A stretch of 64,000 nt of DNA from Mytilinidion resinicola (Eukaryota; Ascomycota; Dothideomycetes; Mytilinidiales; Mytilinidiaceae), in the NCBI RefSeq assembly GCF_010093595.1, contig NW_022985439.1:1407822-1471821 (forward strand), given 5' to 3'. The notes beneath the pieces are model-generated. The model made no database searches, was not told where the DNA came from, and worked only from the letters and a program-made list of their open reading frames with translations. The position numbers were made by a program, and so were the translations under genes. Shown here piece by piece: positions 13,401 to 24,277 of the stretch; the first letter of the stretch is position 1; every line of letters starts with the position of its first letter.

Positions 13401-13757
13401 CGTAACGCTGCTACTACAGGCGTTTCAATTCCTCTCATCGTCCACCTCTCTGCTCTTTCTCCGTCGGCTGCTGATGTCGCGATTCGCACACTCGATGCCA
13501 CACCACCTTATCCCGAACTTCTCACATTCATGCAAGCGCTGACATCTCGCCTTCGCGAGCGGCGGGATTACGAGCTCGTGCAAGCTTGGATGGCTGTGTT
13601 CCTGCGATTACATGGAGACACCGTAGTACGAGACGCGGAATTAGTGGCGGCAGTGCGAGAGTGGCAGGCAGAGGCTAAGCGAGAAAGAGAGAGGCTGGGG
13701 AGCCTTATAGGTTTCGCGGTAGGTGTTGTAGGATGGGCGAGGAGTGCAAGGTCATGA
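10435..13757 (+). CDS. UTP21: U3 snoRNP-associated WD-repeat protein UTP21 (WDR36)
   Basis: Component of the UTP-B module of the small-subunit processome in the nucleolus, needed for 18S pre-rRNA processing. Three exons (introns 10564-10613 and 12492-12539) encode ~1074 aa, the usual fungal length. Two WD40 propellers are visible: early blades include IVGCCTSKIEVW, KDGTVEIWNLSTGK and ESGDVTFWDLNKKG; later ones include ASRDRSLWGW, DGKVKFWDF, DGSIRVVDIETRKL and STDSTIRVWDLPTGHMI. The Utp21-specific C-terminal helical domain follows (LVPKSRWQNLLHLDVIRARN, then LTSRLRERRDYELVQAWMAV). The start is the first ATG in frame with the conserved N-terminus. Confidence 0.95.
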
Positions 13758-14316
13758 TGAAGCTGGCTACAAAAGATGATTTATGACTGTTGGAGATGGA
13801 GATAGGGCGTAGGAGATAGGGCGTAATAGATAGCGTTGGATATTGGATGCCTCGAAATGCTGCTGAAAGGCTGGATGATCAACACGCGAGGATTGTGATA
13901 GCCTCTGAGCAGTGAAGAGGATAAGATTGACTGCCGATGGTATTCCAGATGAGCCTTCCTACACATGTCGTACAGTTCCAAGCCGCTGGCCCAACCCTGC
14001 AGATGCGTGAAGCCGTGAACGGGTCACTACCTAAGCGCCTTGCCAAGCCGGCGCACGGTCGCCGATCGGCACCCGAAGTTTTCTTCGTGGCGTCCTTGAC
14101 GACTCTTCCTCTCCCACTCCACCACCGACACACTTCCGATCGCGCTCTCGTTCGTACGCGTTATCGTTCTTGTGTCACCGCTCTGCAATGGACTCTTCCT
14201 GCTAGATCACGCGCCGAGCACCGTTCTGCTGTGTCATCGCAAGTCATCGCACCAGCATTTTAGACGACGAGCTTGCCTCAAACCAACGTCTTGCGCTTCA
14301 TCGCCTCTGCCCCACC
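13758..14316. other. Intergenic region UTP21 3' / TRF4 5'
   Basis: UTP21 3' UTR followed by the TRF4 promoter and a CT/CACC-rich leader (14100-14310). No gene or clear repeat seen. Confidence 0.45.
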
Positions 14317-16882
14317 ATGGCTGATACTTATCGCCCGAGCGCGCGTGGCGGCAGCTCATATAAACCACGTTCCCCTAGAGCCCGCGACCGCGGCCCCCCT
14401 CGAGACGATCGCCCCCGCCAGGACTCGTCCATGTACCGCTTTGGAGATTCCAACCCGCACAGGCCGGACGACGCCTATAGCTACAGGCCTAGCGAGGGCT
14501 CGCGCGATTCCTACTATCCTCCTCGCGACAATTCCTATGGTGGTGGTTCTCGTCGCGACCAGCGTGATGACTTCACCTTCCGTTCTGGCCAAGCTCCGGC
14601 TCACAGCTACCCCATCGACAACGATACTGAGAGACCTCAGCGACGACGCAAAAACTTTAACCGCGTGAACCCTAATTGGAAAGGCCACGGTGGAAAATAC
14701 AACGTGGCTCCGCATGAACGAGCGCTGTTCCAGCCTCGAGGAAGCACACCTGAACAGATGCTCGGCATGAATGAAGGACCCACCAAGTTCCTCACTGTAG
14801 GAAGCTTTTCTGCGAGCGAAGATGAGGAGCAGGAGGGCAGTGCCCAGTCAGCCTCCGAAGAGGGCGATGGTCCCACCCACAAGCGGAGCCGGACGGCTGC
14901 CAAAGAGCAGGACGACGGCAGCTCTATGCCCAAGTGGTCTAACCCCGACCCTTACACGGTTGTGCCAGGTGAAGATGTGACCAAGAGGAAGAGGAAAGAC
15001 ATCGTTCAGTTGATTCGAAAGTCCAAGATCTCTGCAGCCGAAGCAGCTGCACAAACTAACGCCGTTGCTGATAACGATGACTTCATTTCGCTAGATGATG
15101 CCGAGCCAGCTTCTCAGGTCATCCCAACAGGGCCCTCTAGCTTCAGCCACCGCAATCACTTTCTCTCGGTTTACCCTTCGAATGCCCCAGGATCTGCTGT
15201 CGAGCCGATCAATGCTCGATCTTTAGGCCCACCACCCTCGTTGCCGAGTAAGTTGATACCCCCACCTCCATCGTCACCTCCGCCCCCACCTCCTTCCACG
15301 CTTCCGCCACCACCTCGTCCACCTGTTGTCGGATCACTGAATCAATTCGGGTCTCAAGAGCTCAGCACTTCTCATCATGAGCAGCCCACTCTGTCGAACA
15401 CTGAAACAGGATTTCAGCACCAAGAGCTTCAGAGAATACAGGGCCCGCGTTACGTACCTGCGCAAGAGCAGAGGCCTACCAAGCGCAAGTATGACCATCA
15501 CAGATTTGGGGATATCACTTCAGAGTGGCAACCCACCGCACCACACGGAACGACCGCTCCTTGGACTGTCATGGATCACTCCCGCACAGAAGATATGGGT
15601 CATTGGTGAGTCGCAACGAGTCAAGTCATGAACTCTTCTAGCTAACCGAAATTGCTAGGCTCTCGAAAGAAATTCATGATTTCCACCAGTTCGTCAAACC
15701 TCATGATTTTGAGAGAACGATTCGCAATGATCTCTACCAGCGCGTCCAAGCATGCCTCGTGATATCGAGGCATCTGCCAAAAGGAACCTTGCATTGCTTT
15801 GGGTCCTACGCTGCAGGACTCTACCTCCCTACTGCTGATATGGATCTTGTGTATATCTCGGACGTCCATCTGGAAGGCGGACCACCCATGATCAACGCAA
15901 AAGCCGGCAAGCTCCTTTCCAAAATTAGGAATGAGTTGATAGATGCAGGGCTAGCGAATAACTGCGAAGTCATTCCAAAAGCCAAAGTCCCTATCATCAA
16001 ATTCGTCGACCGAGAGACCGGCATCAAGGTCGACATCTCATTTGAAAAGGTTGACGGCCTCACGACTCAAGATTGTTTCGAGCAATGGAAGAGGGAATTT
16101 CCGATCATGCCTGCTCTCGTTACACTCGTCAAGCAATTCCTCGTCATGCGTGGCTTGAGCGAGGTGCGAGATGGCAATCTTGGCGGATTTTCCGTTATCT
16201 GTCTGGTTGTACACATGCTCTACCTCGTTCCAGGCATACAAAGCGAGAACATGGTCCCGGAAGAACACCTGGGTCAGCTCTTTATGGAGTTCCTAGAGTT
16301 GTATGGAAAGAAGTTCAACCTCGCAACCACAATCATATCAATGAATCCGCCCATATATCTGAAGAAGGCAAGTTGACGCAGAGTCCTGGACCTGGTAAAG
16401 CTAACATCTCCTAGGGTCTGTACAACGTTGACGGAAGACTATCAAAGCCCGATAACCTGACGATCATTGATCCTAATCAGCCCACGAACAACATTTCTGG
16501 AGGATCTAATAATGTCAAAGTGATCTTCGGTCTGTTTGCCCAGGCTCACGATAAATTGCAAAAGCGCATGGCAGAGTTGCAAAGCGAGCGTTCTAGATTT
16601 GGAAGTATTCTGGAGGTCGTTTTCGAAGGCAACTACAACATTTACCTGGATCAGCGTGCTCATTTGAAGTCGATTCACGAGGCGTATTTCACTGGAGGAT
16701 CTTCAAAACAAGGACACCAGCTCCAAGGACACCAGCTTCAAGGACACCAGAATCAAGGACAGCAAAACTCAGGACACCAAACTCAAGGAAACCAGAGCAA
16801 GGGAAACCGTAATCAGGGACATTCGACCAAGAAAGGTGCTAGTCGCGGACGTCCAGGTCCACCACGCGGTCGCAATCGCTGA
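14317..16882 (+). CDS. TRF4: Non-canonical poly(A) polymerase, TRF4/Cid14 type
   Basis: Nuclear template-independent poly(A) polymerase of the TRAMP surveillance complex family, which tags aberrant RNA for the exosome. About 821 aa from three exons. Introns: 15606-15658 (GT-AG) and 16368-16414, which begins GC (AAG|GCAAGT) and is a GC-AG intron. The long N-terminal tail is Arg/Ser/Tyr-rich with a polyproline run. The nucleotidyltransferase core has FGSYAAGLYLPTADMDLVY, giving the G-S and D-x-D carboxylates, and KVDISFEKVDG for the third. The PAP-associated domain contains LGQLFMEFLELYGKKFN and the recognition loop IIDPNQPTNNISGGS. The C-terminus is a QGHQ repeat ending RGRPGPPRGRNR. Confidence 0.92.
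16705..16830 (+). repeat. 15-bp coding minisatellite (QGHQ-type) in TRF4 tail
   Basis: About eight degenerate 15-bp units, roughly CAAGGACACCAGNNN, encode G-H-Q-x-Q pentapeptides near the C-terminus. The first three units are nearly identical, which indicates recent expansion of the 5' part of the array. Confidence 0.75.
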
Positions 16883-17802
16883 TCCGCTCCCAATGCCCGA
16901 GATTGTATACTTATGACGAGGAGACGAGGTGAGTGCGGTCCTCTGTGTCAGGTGGAGTTGAGCAGACGATATGCTACATGACCATGTCTTCTAGGATGGC
17001 GTTTGTGCTATTATCGACCCACTAGTGGTCAGGCTGGAGCGAGTATTTTGGAGAACGGCTTTCGCGAAGGAGGCTAAACACGAAAGTGTGCATGAGTACT
17101 GGACTCTACCGCACCACTGTGCGGCCTAGTCTATGCGCTTGTCTCCCCCACGAACGGCTATAGCTTTCACGGATGTTTCTTACGAAGGAGGGCACACACG
17201 AAAGTGTATGCGAGTACTGGACTCTAATGCACTTTTGTGCGACCTAGTCCATGCGATCACCTCCTCCACGAACGGATATGGCGTTGCTTGATTAACAGAC
17301 CTACCTATACCCAAAGATCCCACACCGGATACTTGTCTTCTTTTCTTTTCCCTCCACTTCAATATGTATACTAGGACTTTTTCCATGGCTTCTTTACGCC
17401 TCCTCCTCTTTTCTCCTTTCCAGGACTACCTTGACGTGCCTCCTTCGCTGCCAGAATGGCGTCGCTAGCTGACTGCATGACATTCGATTTAGGTTCTTAC
17501 ATTCACGAATGATGAAGCCATCTGGCTACAGACTTCTGATTGCTTAATTAAGTCTCGATCGCTATGCGATTGTGCACTCCTGCCCACTCGCTTCGGCAGT
17601 GGGCCCTTTTCTCATTGAATGCACTCGCTTTATGCGGGTCTTCAAAGAGGAAATTACCGCGGCCATACATGCTTCTTCTAAGGTCTCACCCTGACCTTCG
17701 CCGGTACTTCAGATAGGGGTGCATTCAACAAATATGAATATATCCATTACTATCGTCCTTCAACGCAGGAAACAATCACAACCGCAATCTCTCCACCACC
17801 CC
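16883..17802. other. Intergenic region with twin repeat
   Basis: Convergent spacer between TRF4 and the Dal5-like permease. It holds the 118-bp twin repeat described separately. The remainder (17290-17800) is CT-rich with one strong short hairpin near 17580-17620 (GCCCACT/AGTGGGC around CGCTTCGGC). No protein gene seen. Confidence 0.5.
17050..17285. repeat. Two 118-bp direct repeats, each able to fold into a nested hairpin
   Basis: The two units align over their whole length: CGAAGGAGG, ACACGAAAGTGT, GAGTACTGGACTCTA, a GCAC-loop-GTGC palindrome, CTAGTC-ATGCG and CACGAACGG occur in the same order. Inside each unit GGAGG, GGACT and GCAC can pair with downstream GTGC, AGTCC/T and CCTCC/CCC. The loop differs between copies (CACT versus TTTT) while the stem is kept. 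Confidence 0.75.
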
Positions 17803-19670
17803 TCACAACGCCCACTTAGCCCTCCCCTCGTCCCGCAAGCTCCGCCGATTCAACGCGCGATAATACGCCCACAACCCCACGCACCCCGCAGCAACAAAAA
17901 ACAGCAATCCAGCATTCGTCCAGTGGCCCGTCGGATACCCCTTCTCCTTCTCATCCGCCTTATAAATCCACACCCCGGCAATCTGCCCCGGCGCGCCGAA
18001 CGAGATATTCAGCGCAATAGCCAGCCCCGCAGCGCCCGTGCTGTGCAGATTCGACGACAGCCAGCCCAGCAGCGGCGGGATGCACGAGAAGGCGCCCGAC
18101 GCGGCGACGATGAGGCACCCGTAGCGCTGCGTGTACGCGGGGGCGGGCAGCACGGCGGACGCGAGGAAGCCGGCGGCGCCGATGGTGGCGAAGAGGGCGG
18201 AGTGCAGGGCGCGCGCGTTGAAGTGGTCGGCGGACCAGCTGACGAGCAGCGTGACAACGTAGGCGACGGCGTAGGGGGGTACCGTCATGAGCTGGGCCTG
18301 GAGGCCTGTGTAGTTCAGGCCGGCGGTGATGGAGGGGGTGAAGAGGGAGAGGGAGCTGAAGGGGGTCGAGATGCCGAAGTAGATGGCGTAGTGCGCGTAT
18401 AGGCGCCAGTCGGTGAGGGTTTGCGAGGCTTCGGCCCAGCTGGTCCTGGCGGAGCCTTTTGAGCCTTCGAGGCGGAGGCGCGAGATGGCGTTGGCGCGCT
18501 CGATGGGGGTGAGCCACTGGGCGGTTTCGGGGTAGTCGGGCAGGAAGAAGAAGACGAAGATGGAGGAGAGGCAGCTGGGGATGCCTTCGAGGATGAAGAG
18601 CCAGCGCCAGGCAGAGAGGCCGGAGGTACCGTTCATGTGGCCAACGCCGTAGGCGATTGCGCCGCCGAAGGCACCTGCGAGAGTTGCGGAGGCGAGGATG
18701 ACGGCGACGCGGATAGAGCGTTCGTCGGTGCGGTACCAGAACGTGAGGTAGTAGACTAGACCAGGGAAGAGGCCGGCTGAATGGTGGTCAGCGATTTGTT
18801 CATTGCTAGGCTATAAGTCTGGCACTCGAATATACTACTACTTGAGTGTCTCTTGAATCTAGACGGCACTGTCTGAAGCAGCCCTCTTGCCAGGGATCCG
18901 GCCAAACAAGAGGTCAAATTCCACTGCATGGTAGTTGACATCGCGCCTGGATTTTGAAAAGACCCCCGGGGGCCCCTAGCAGTGGCAGACGAGTGTGCAC
19001 AGTCGAGGGGTCGTTCTCACCTTCAAATACACCAAGCAGGAATCTGATTCCGGTAACAGCGCCGTAAGAATGTGCTCCACCAAGCCCCATGGTGATGGCT
19101 CCCCATGACAGCATTAAGAAAGCGATCCACTTGGAAGGGGAGAGCCTCTTCAAGAGGATGTTCGAGGGGACTTCGAAAATGCTGTCGGAGCATCGGTTAG
19201 TGATTGACTATGCTACATCTAGCAAGCTGGCACATGTGCACCTACGCATATGCGATAAGAAACACCATCAAAGCGATGGTGTATTCAAAGTCGGTCATGT
19301 TCGTTTGAGAGAGAAGGTCATCTTTGGTGGCCGCATTAAGGACTTTCGCATTTCTAACATCCATATTAATTAATTGAGTTCACATTTTAGTCATGCAGTG
19401 CTCCACGTACCCAATGTTGGAGCGATCAAGGTAGCAGAGTAGATAGATAGCGGCGCATAGTGGAACAATCCTCAAGTCTTGCTTCCAAACGAGGGCTTTC
19501 TTAACTGAAGGATCCAATTCCGTTGTAGGTCCGTCGGAGCTCTGTGGTCAATTGTGTTAGTAGACATTCAGTTTAAAGCTGTATGGCCGGTGTGCTACCT
19601 CTTTCCCGACTTCAACGTCATCTACGTATGCAGGGTCCCGAATTTTGGAGTCACCGTCAACCTCGGCCAT
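17803..19670 (-). CDS. MFS transporter, anion:cation symporter family (Dal5/Tna1-like)
   Basis: Plasma-membrane permease of the group that carries allantoate, nicotinate, pantothenate and similar anions. Five exons; introns 19542-19598, 19354-19410, 19182-19245 and 18777-19020. All phases agree and give ~481 aa with 12 predicted membrane segments. Family signatures: LCYLDRSNIGNAK at the end of TM1, ALFEVPSN-type AIFEVPSNILLKR, WGAITMG, RFLLGVFEAGLFPGLVYYLTFWY and FILEGIPSC. The fourth intron is 244 bp, four times longer than its neighbours, without an obvious insertion boundary. The last exon is strikingly GC-rich at third positions compared with exons 1-4. The substrate cannot be told from sequence. 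Confidence 0.88.
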
Positions 19671-20913
19671 TATTAAATGTGATTGGCAGATTGGTCTGAG
19701 GAGAGTGGTCAAAGAAGGACGTGAGAAGAGAATCACGGAGGGTGGTGAAGATGGCCGGTCTTTGATATCCCGAACTGCGGGGACGGTTCCATATTTGAAG
19801 GTTCCAGGGTGTTGATGATGTGGGGATCGAAACGGGGTCAACTGCAGGCCATAGGCCGAATCGCTTCTTCCAATATGCCGATCCTTCACCACTCTACGAT
19901 TTACCTCCCATCTACATGACTCGCCAGCTTGTTTGTTAACGCTTAGCGGTCACGCTGGGCGGGAAAATAAGTGGCGGTCTACAGGTACGCACTCTCCAGG
20001 CTTGTCTGTCACTGCTTGAGGTCCTTTAGTACATTGTAAAACATCAATTTTGGCAATCTGAATAGCTCCCTGGGCCACCTCAAATGGTATCTGACTGGCG
20101 GTTTACATAGTATTTTCAACGGAGACTGGCGTGTTCGATGTGTCACTTTTTTTCCCGCCTAGCGTGGCGGTCTTCTTCATGCTTTCTCTCAAAACTAGCA
20201 TCCCAGGTGCTCCGGAATGTGACCGGATCCACTTCAGGGCCCTCCAAGTGTTGAGCTTGAGACGGTCTTCTTCCCGATTGCACATCGCGGCGGAATTCCC
20301 AATCAGTGTCGTCGAGGACTAGAACGTGAATCGAGCTTTGAAGATTTCAAGTTGAAGCCACAGGCATACCGCGAGTGAGATCTGAAGATGAACTACCACG
20401 AGATAGTGGAGGCCACGCTGTCGTTGGCAATTCAAGTATTGCATAGAGGCTGAATCCTGTGTGTTCTGACATCGAGCCGAAGTCTTACTGGCACCTGGTA
20501 TATACTAAGGGGTTGGAATGTTTTGTTTCAATCAGTGACCAGTCTGAAGTGAAAATAGTGTTGGTGGCGTCCTCTCAAGCTTTAGCACGTGACCAGCCTT
20601 TCACATGGGACCTCGATGGCCGCCTTGCGCTGAACCTCGCGGGGGCCTATCATGACGCCGACGCAGCCAACGCCTCAGTGTTTCCTCCATCGCTCGCCTT
20701 TGAAAAGCACACACATGCTCAGACGAGTATCTACTACCTTTCCAACCAAGATCCCTATCTCTCCGCGGCTGCGCCTCTTCGCCTCTCACGGCAGGCGCTG
20801 GCGATGACGCAGTAAATCGCAGACTGCATGGCAGCAATTGGCAAGAAGACCGGGAGCAGCGCGCGCAGAGCTCAGTCCGCTAACACCTTGCAGAGACTCC
20901 CTGGATAGACCAT
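19671..20913. other. Divergent intergenic region (permease / peroxin)
   Basis: About 1.2 kb. It holds both promoters and an AGCACGTGACC box near 20585. A 118-codon open frame at 20459-20815 overlaps the peroxin leader and shows no protein-like features, so I do not call it a gene. Confidence 0.45.
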
Positions 20914-22633
20914 ATGTCCACTCCATCCCACCCAGTCGACGATGGAGGTGCCTCTCGGCAGCCAAACGGGGACCCCAATCCGCCTACCTTCGCTGCCTTC
21001 GCGCCCACGACTCTAGGACAATCCACGCCTCACTCAAAGCTCCGGTCTACCATTTTGGTGCACCAAAAGTCGCCGCTGCTCGTCGCAACCCCTCCACAAA
21101 TCACCCGCGTGTTGGCCTATTCGCATCCTTTCCTCGTTCCTCTCAACAAAGTCGTGGGCCTCCTCACGTGGACAACAGGGGATCCATGGGAGAGTTTCCT
21201 GCTCGTCGCAGCATTTTGGGCCATCACTATATACGGGGATGCTGTCATACGCTGGACAGGACCCTTAGTGGTGGTATTCGGCCTCATCTTCGGGATGTAT
21301 ACGCGGCGGTATTCCCCGTTGTCATCGACCGGCTGGATGGGCGAGAAAGGGCAAAAGGGACATAAACGGGCCGAGTCAGAAGGGAGTACGCGGCACCACA
21401 AGAGCCTAGACGAGATCGTGGATACCCTAAAGCTATTCACGTCGCGGTGTAACATACTCCTGGACCCAATGTTGGGCTTGACCGACTTCCTCTCCACGCA
21501 GAGAACCGCCACCTCGGCAAGCACGAGACCCGCCCTCACGACCCTGTTCATCCGAATATCATTCGTCACGCCCGTTTGGATCATCCTAACCTTGCCACCG
21601 CTGTATATTATCACCACCAAGAGAGTCATTGTTACCTTTGGTACATTAGTCCTCAGTTGGCATTCGAGACCCGCAAGAGTCTCACGAACGATACTATGGC
21701 GGTCAAAAACCGTTAGGAGAGTTTGCACAACAATCACTGGCCTCGATTTCGGGGAACCGGCGCCGAAAAATAGCGACGGGGCTCCTTCGTTGCCTAAACG
21801 AACGAAGACGGCACAAGAGATCGCGGCATCTCTAGTTGCAAAACGACGACCAGACTCCCCTGGGATTCGATTCACTTTCACGCTATTCGAGAACCAACGG
21901 AGATGGCTTGGCATTGGATGGACCGCTTCTATGCTCGCTTACGAACGGGCCTCTTGGACGGATGAGCACCTCAATCCGGCCCCAGCTAAGGACTCCTTCG
22001 ACCTACCTGATGTCGAAGGAGGGCATGCGCGATGGCGCTGGGTGGAAGGCAGTGAATGGCGAATTGAAGGGTACAACGACGACTCGAGTGACAATGAGAG
22101 CAAAAGAGCTGCCAAGGAGGAAGCGGCTGGATGGATTTACTATGATAATAAAGTGAGGCGACCAATCCAAGCCCAGCAATGCCCCAAAATGCTAACACAT
22201 GCGTCAGTGGCGAGACGGACGGCGGGGCCTAGACGGCTGGGGTCGATACACGCGACGCAGGAAGTGGTGCCGAGACGCAGAACTGGTAGAGGTCACCCCA
22301 TCCACTGAGATAACCCCCTCGCCAACGCCCAAGGTCAACCCAGCTGGAGACGTAGCTCTTTCAGACGTCGAATCAAGCCAACTGAGCGAGCCATCACTCG
22401 CCGACGGTAGGGACATCGAGACGGCAAGCAGCACATCCCGCAAACGACGTTGGTTCAAAAAGAGCCATGACGATGGAAGATTTCCCGGGAAACCTCCTAG
22501 CGATAAGAGCTCGACGATGGCGAGCTCGAGCAGCCTGGAGCTGAACGAGGACGAAGACGTGCACTCGCCGCTGAACCAGGATCGAGAGAACGAATGGGGG
22601 CTGAACGATGACATCCGAATGACTCTAGGGTAG
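20914..22633 (+). CDS. Peroxisomal membrane protein with Pex24p/dysferlin (DysF) domain, PEX23/28-32 family
   Basis: Integral protein of the family that organises ER-peroxisome contact sites and controls peroxisome size and number. Two exons (intron 22153-22207, phase 0) give ~554 aa. After a Pro/Ser-rich start come membrane segments (WESFLLVAAFWAITIYGDAV, WTGPLVVVFGLIFGMY, then FVTPVWIILTLPPLYII). The DysF module follows in two halves: FENQRRWLGIGWTASMLAYE and WRWVEGSEWRI, then GWIYYDNK-WRDGRRGLDGWGRYTRRRKW, the intron lying inside the second half. The C-terminal tail is acidic and Ser-rich. The exact member of the Pex23 family cannot be assigned. Confidence 0.88.
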
Positions 22634-23462
22634 CTCTAGGACATGTCGTGGGCGTACGGGTTGGTGTGTTGCATGCTGCGAGCGTTCATTTGACGCACTC
22701 ATACTCGAAAGCTGCTGTATCACCACTGTTGGCGGAAACTTTCGGCCGGCGGTCCTTTTCCCGTGTTGCATGTGTAGGAGACGTTGGGAAGCGGATGGAT
22801 ACTCGACATAAGGAATAGCTACTATAATCTAGCTAATGTATGAACTAGCGCGTCTATCCGTCACTAGCTGTCTCCCTGGTAGGCCCAATTTTTCTCCCTA
22901 TCCTCCTCCTACCTGTTCCCGTGAAGCAGATCGAACAAGAAAGCCCCGTCCCCCTCCTTTCGCAGGACCCCCTATTCTACTTCAGCTGCAGCGCCTGTAC
23001 GCGTCCCTCAGCAAGCCCAGCCAGCGTATGGGATCCAGTGCCGGCTCCGCATCCGGCACGACGAATGCTGTGGCGTTGGTGCTGCTTGCTTGTGCTTCGT
23101 GTTGAGTCGCGCTTGGCGGGTTGCACAGAACCCCACCGCGCGGCCTGCAAAACCGCGGCTGCGGGAAGGGTTGTCGAGCAGACACGACACATTGGTTCGG
23201 GCGCGGTGGGTTGGTGGGCTTCCGGCGTGGTGCTTGCATATGTTCCAAGAGCGTTGTGTTGCGTGAGGTGAGGGGTTTGTGCGGTTTGTTAGGGAGGATG
23301 TGACGTAGCGAGGATGTGACGTATAAAGGGGTGGGTTCCCCGCTTCTTTGGGTGAGGTATAAGCTATTGAGAACTTCAATTCATCATCGAATATTCGTCA
23401 ATTGCAAGTCTATTTTAAAAGTCTTACGCAAAGGGAAAGAGAACGTAAAGAGTACTGCAATC
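22634..23462. other. Intergenic region, peroxin 3' flank and metallothionein-1 promoter
   Basis: Downstream of the peroxin stop. The 3' portion is the promoter of the metallothionein gene (see promoter entry). Between 22830 and 23270 the sequence is GC-rich with overlapping spurious frames on both strands. Confidence 0.45.
23294..23327 (+). promoter_or_regulatory. Metallothionein-1 core promoter: duplicated GAGGATGTGACGTA plus TATA box
   Basis: Two perfect 14-bp direct repeats (GAGGATGTGACGTA, starting at 23294 and 23310) each contain TGACGTA, a half-palindromic ATF/CREB-like bZIP site. The second overlaps TATAAA at 23322-23327, which lies 136 bp before the ATG. Confidence 0.6.
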
Positions 23463-23654
23463 ATGTCTCCCTGGTAAGACGACCTGACCCCTGGCGGGAA
23501 GGGCTGTTGGCTGATCGGGCTGTGTAGTGACTGCTCCACCTGCGCTTGCAACGGCGACTGCAATACTTGCAGCTGCAGCACTTGCGGCGTAAGTCTCGAC
23601 GCTGCCGTCCGGCTTCTATGGAAATTGCCACTGACAATAGGTTGATAGCATTGA
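23463..23654 (+). CDS. Metallothionein 1 (25 aa, 8 Cys, three exons)
   Basis: Cytosolic Cys-rich peptide that binds Cu(I) or other soft metals. Exon 1 is only 11 bp (23463-23473, coding MSP and two bases of Cys). Intron 1 is 23474-23527; exon 2 (23528-23588) holds nearly the whole peptide; intron 2 is 23589-23648; the last exon is one His codon and the stop. Cys occupy residues 4, 6, 9, 11, 15, 18, 20 and 23, with C-x-C and C-x-x-C spacing, and the CSCSTCG end resembles the Neurospora-type copper metallothionein CSCSNCG. The frame is too short for ordinary gene callers. The acceptor at 23648 is preferred over the AG at 23640 because the CTGAC branch site would be too close to the latter. Confidence 0.8.
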
Positions 23655-24277
23655 GCCGACAGTACGTTCTTCAGTCACAGAAGAGAGAGTGGCGAGGGTT
23701 GGAGGGATGGGCGTCATGGGCGCTTGTTGGCAACGGGTTGGATAGTCGACTCCACGGAGCCTGTACGGTCGTTGATCCATGCGGAGGGAGTTTCGGTTTT
23801 GTTCAGATAAACGGCCGCCTTGAGGAAAGAAATACTAGTGGTTGGCTCATTCTCGTCGCTTGCGGTAGTGAGCGTGAAGCTGCTGATTTGTGCGTGATTG
23901 TAAGAGGAGCTGTATGCCGTGAAGAGGGGACTAATGCTGTAGGTTGAGTATTATTGGGGTTCATGTCACATCACAGCACGTGCCGAGCAGAGGTGGGAAG
24001 TCGGGCTTGGTCAAGTGAATTTTATTGAGCCAAATCTGGTTTGTAGGCGCCGTTGAGTGTATGAGGACCTCCTACTTGTGTGCTAGCATCGAAGACATGT
24101 TTTTTCGTCTGGGTATATTGAAAGCGGCACGCTCGAGTCGTGCAATGAGTGAGGCCGAGGTCGAAAGAGAGAGGAACATGACCCGTCGAGTTGTCATTTT
24201 CAGAGGCGGGCCGAAAGACGGCTTCTGCTACGCAAAGAGAGCTACAGAGAGTGGAGGTTGGCATATGGTGGAGGCGC
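23655..24277. other. Spacer between the two convergent metallothionein genes
   Basis: 3' flanks of both metallothionein genes. Two open frames here (near 23550-23950 and 24020-24260) run through the introns and 3' UTRs of these genes and are not separate genes. Confidence 0.4.

Noticed and set aside
17575..17630. Hairpin with a CGCTTCGGCAG loop that resembles the 5' stem-loop of U6 snRNA
   Set aside because: Sequence after the stem does not continue as U6 (no ACAGAGA box or later conserved blocks), so the match is limited to one short hairpin.
20459..20815. 118-codon open frame upstream of the peroxin gene
   Set aside because: No domain, signal peptide or sensible composition; it lies in the peroxin promoter and overlaps an equally long frame on the other strand.
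24022..24264. 80-codon minus-strand frame next to metallothionein 2
   Set aside because: It begins within the 3' part of that gene after its predicted stop; no Cys pattern or protein-like features remain.
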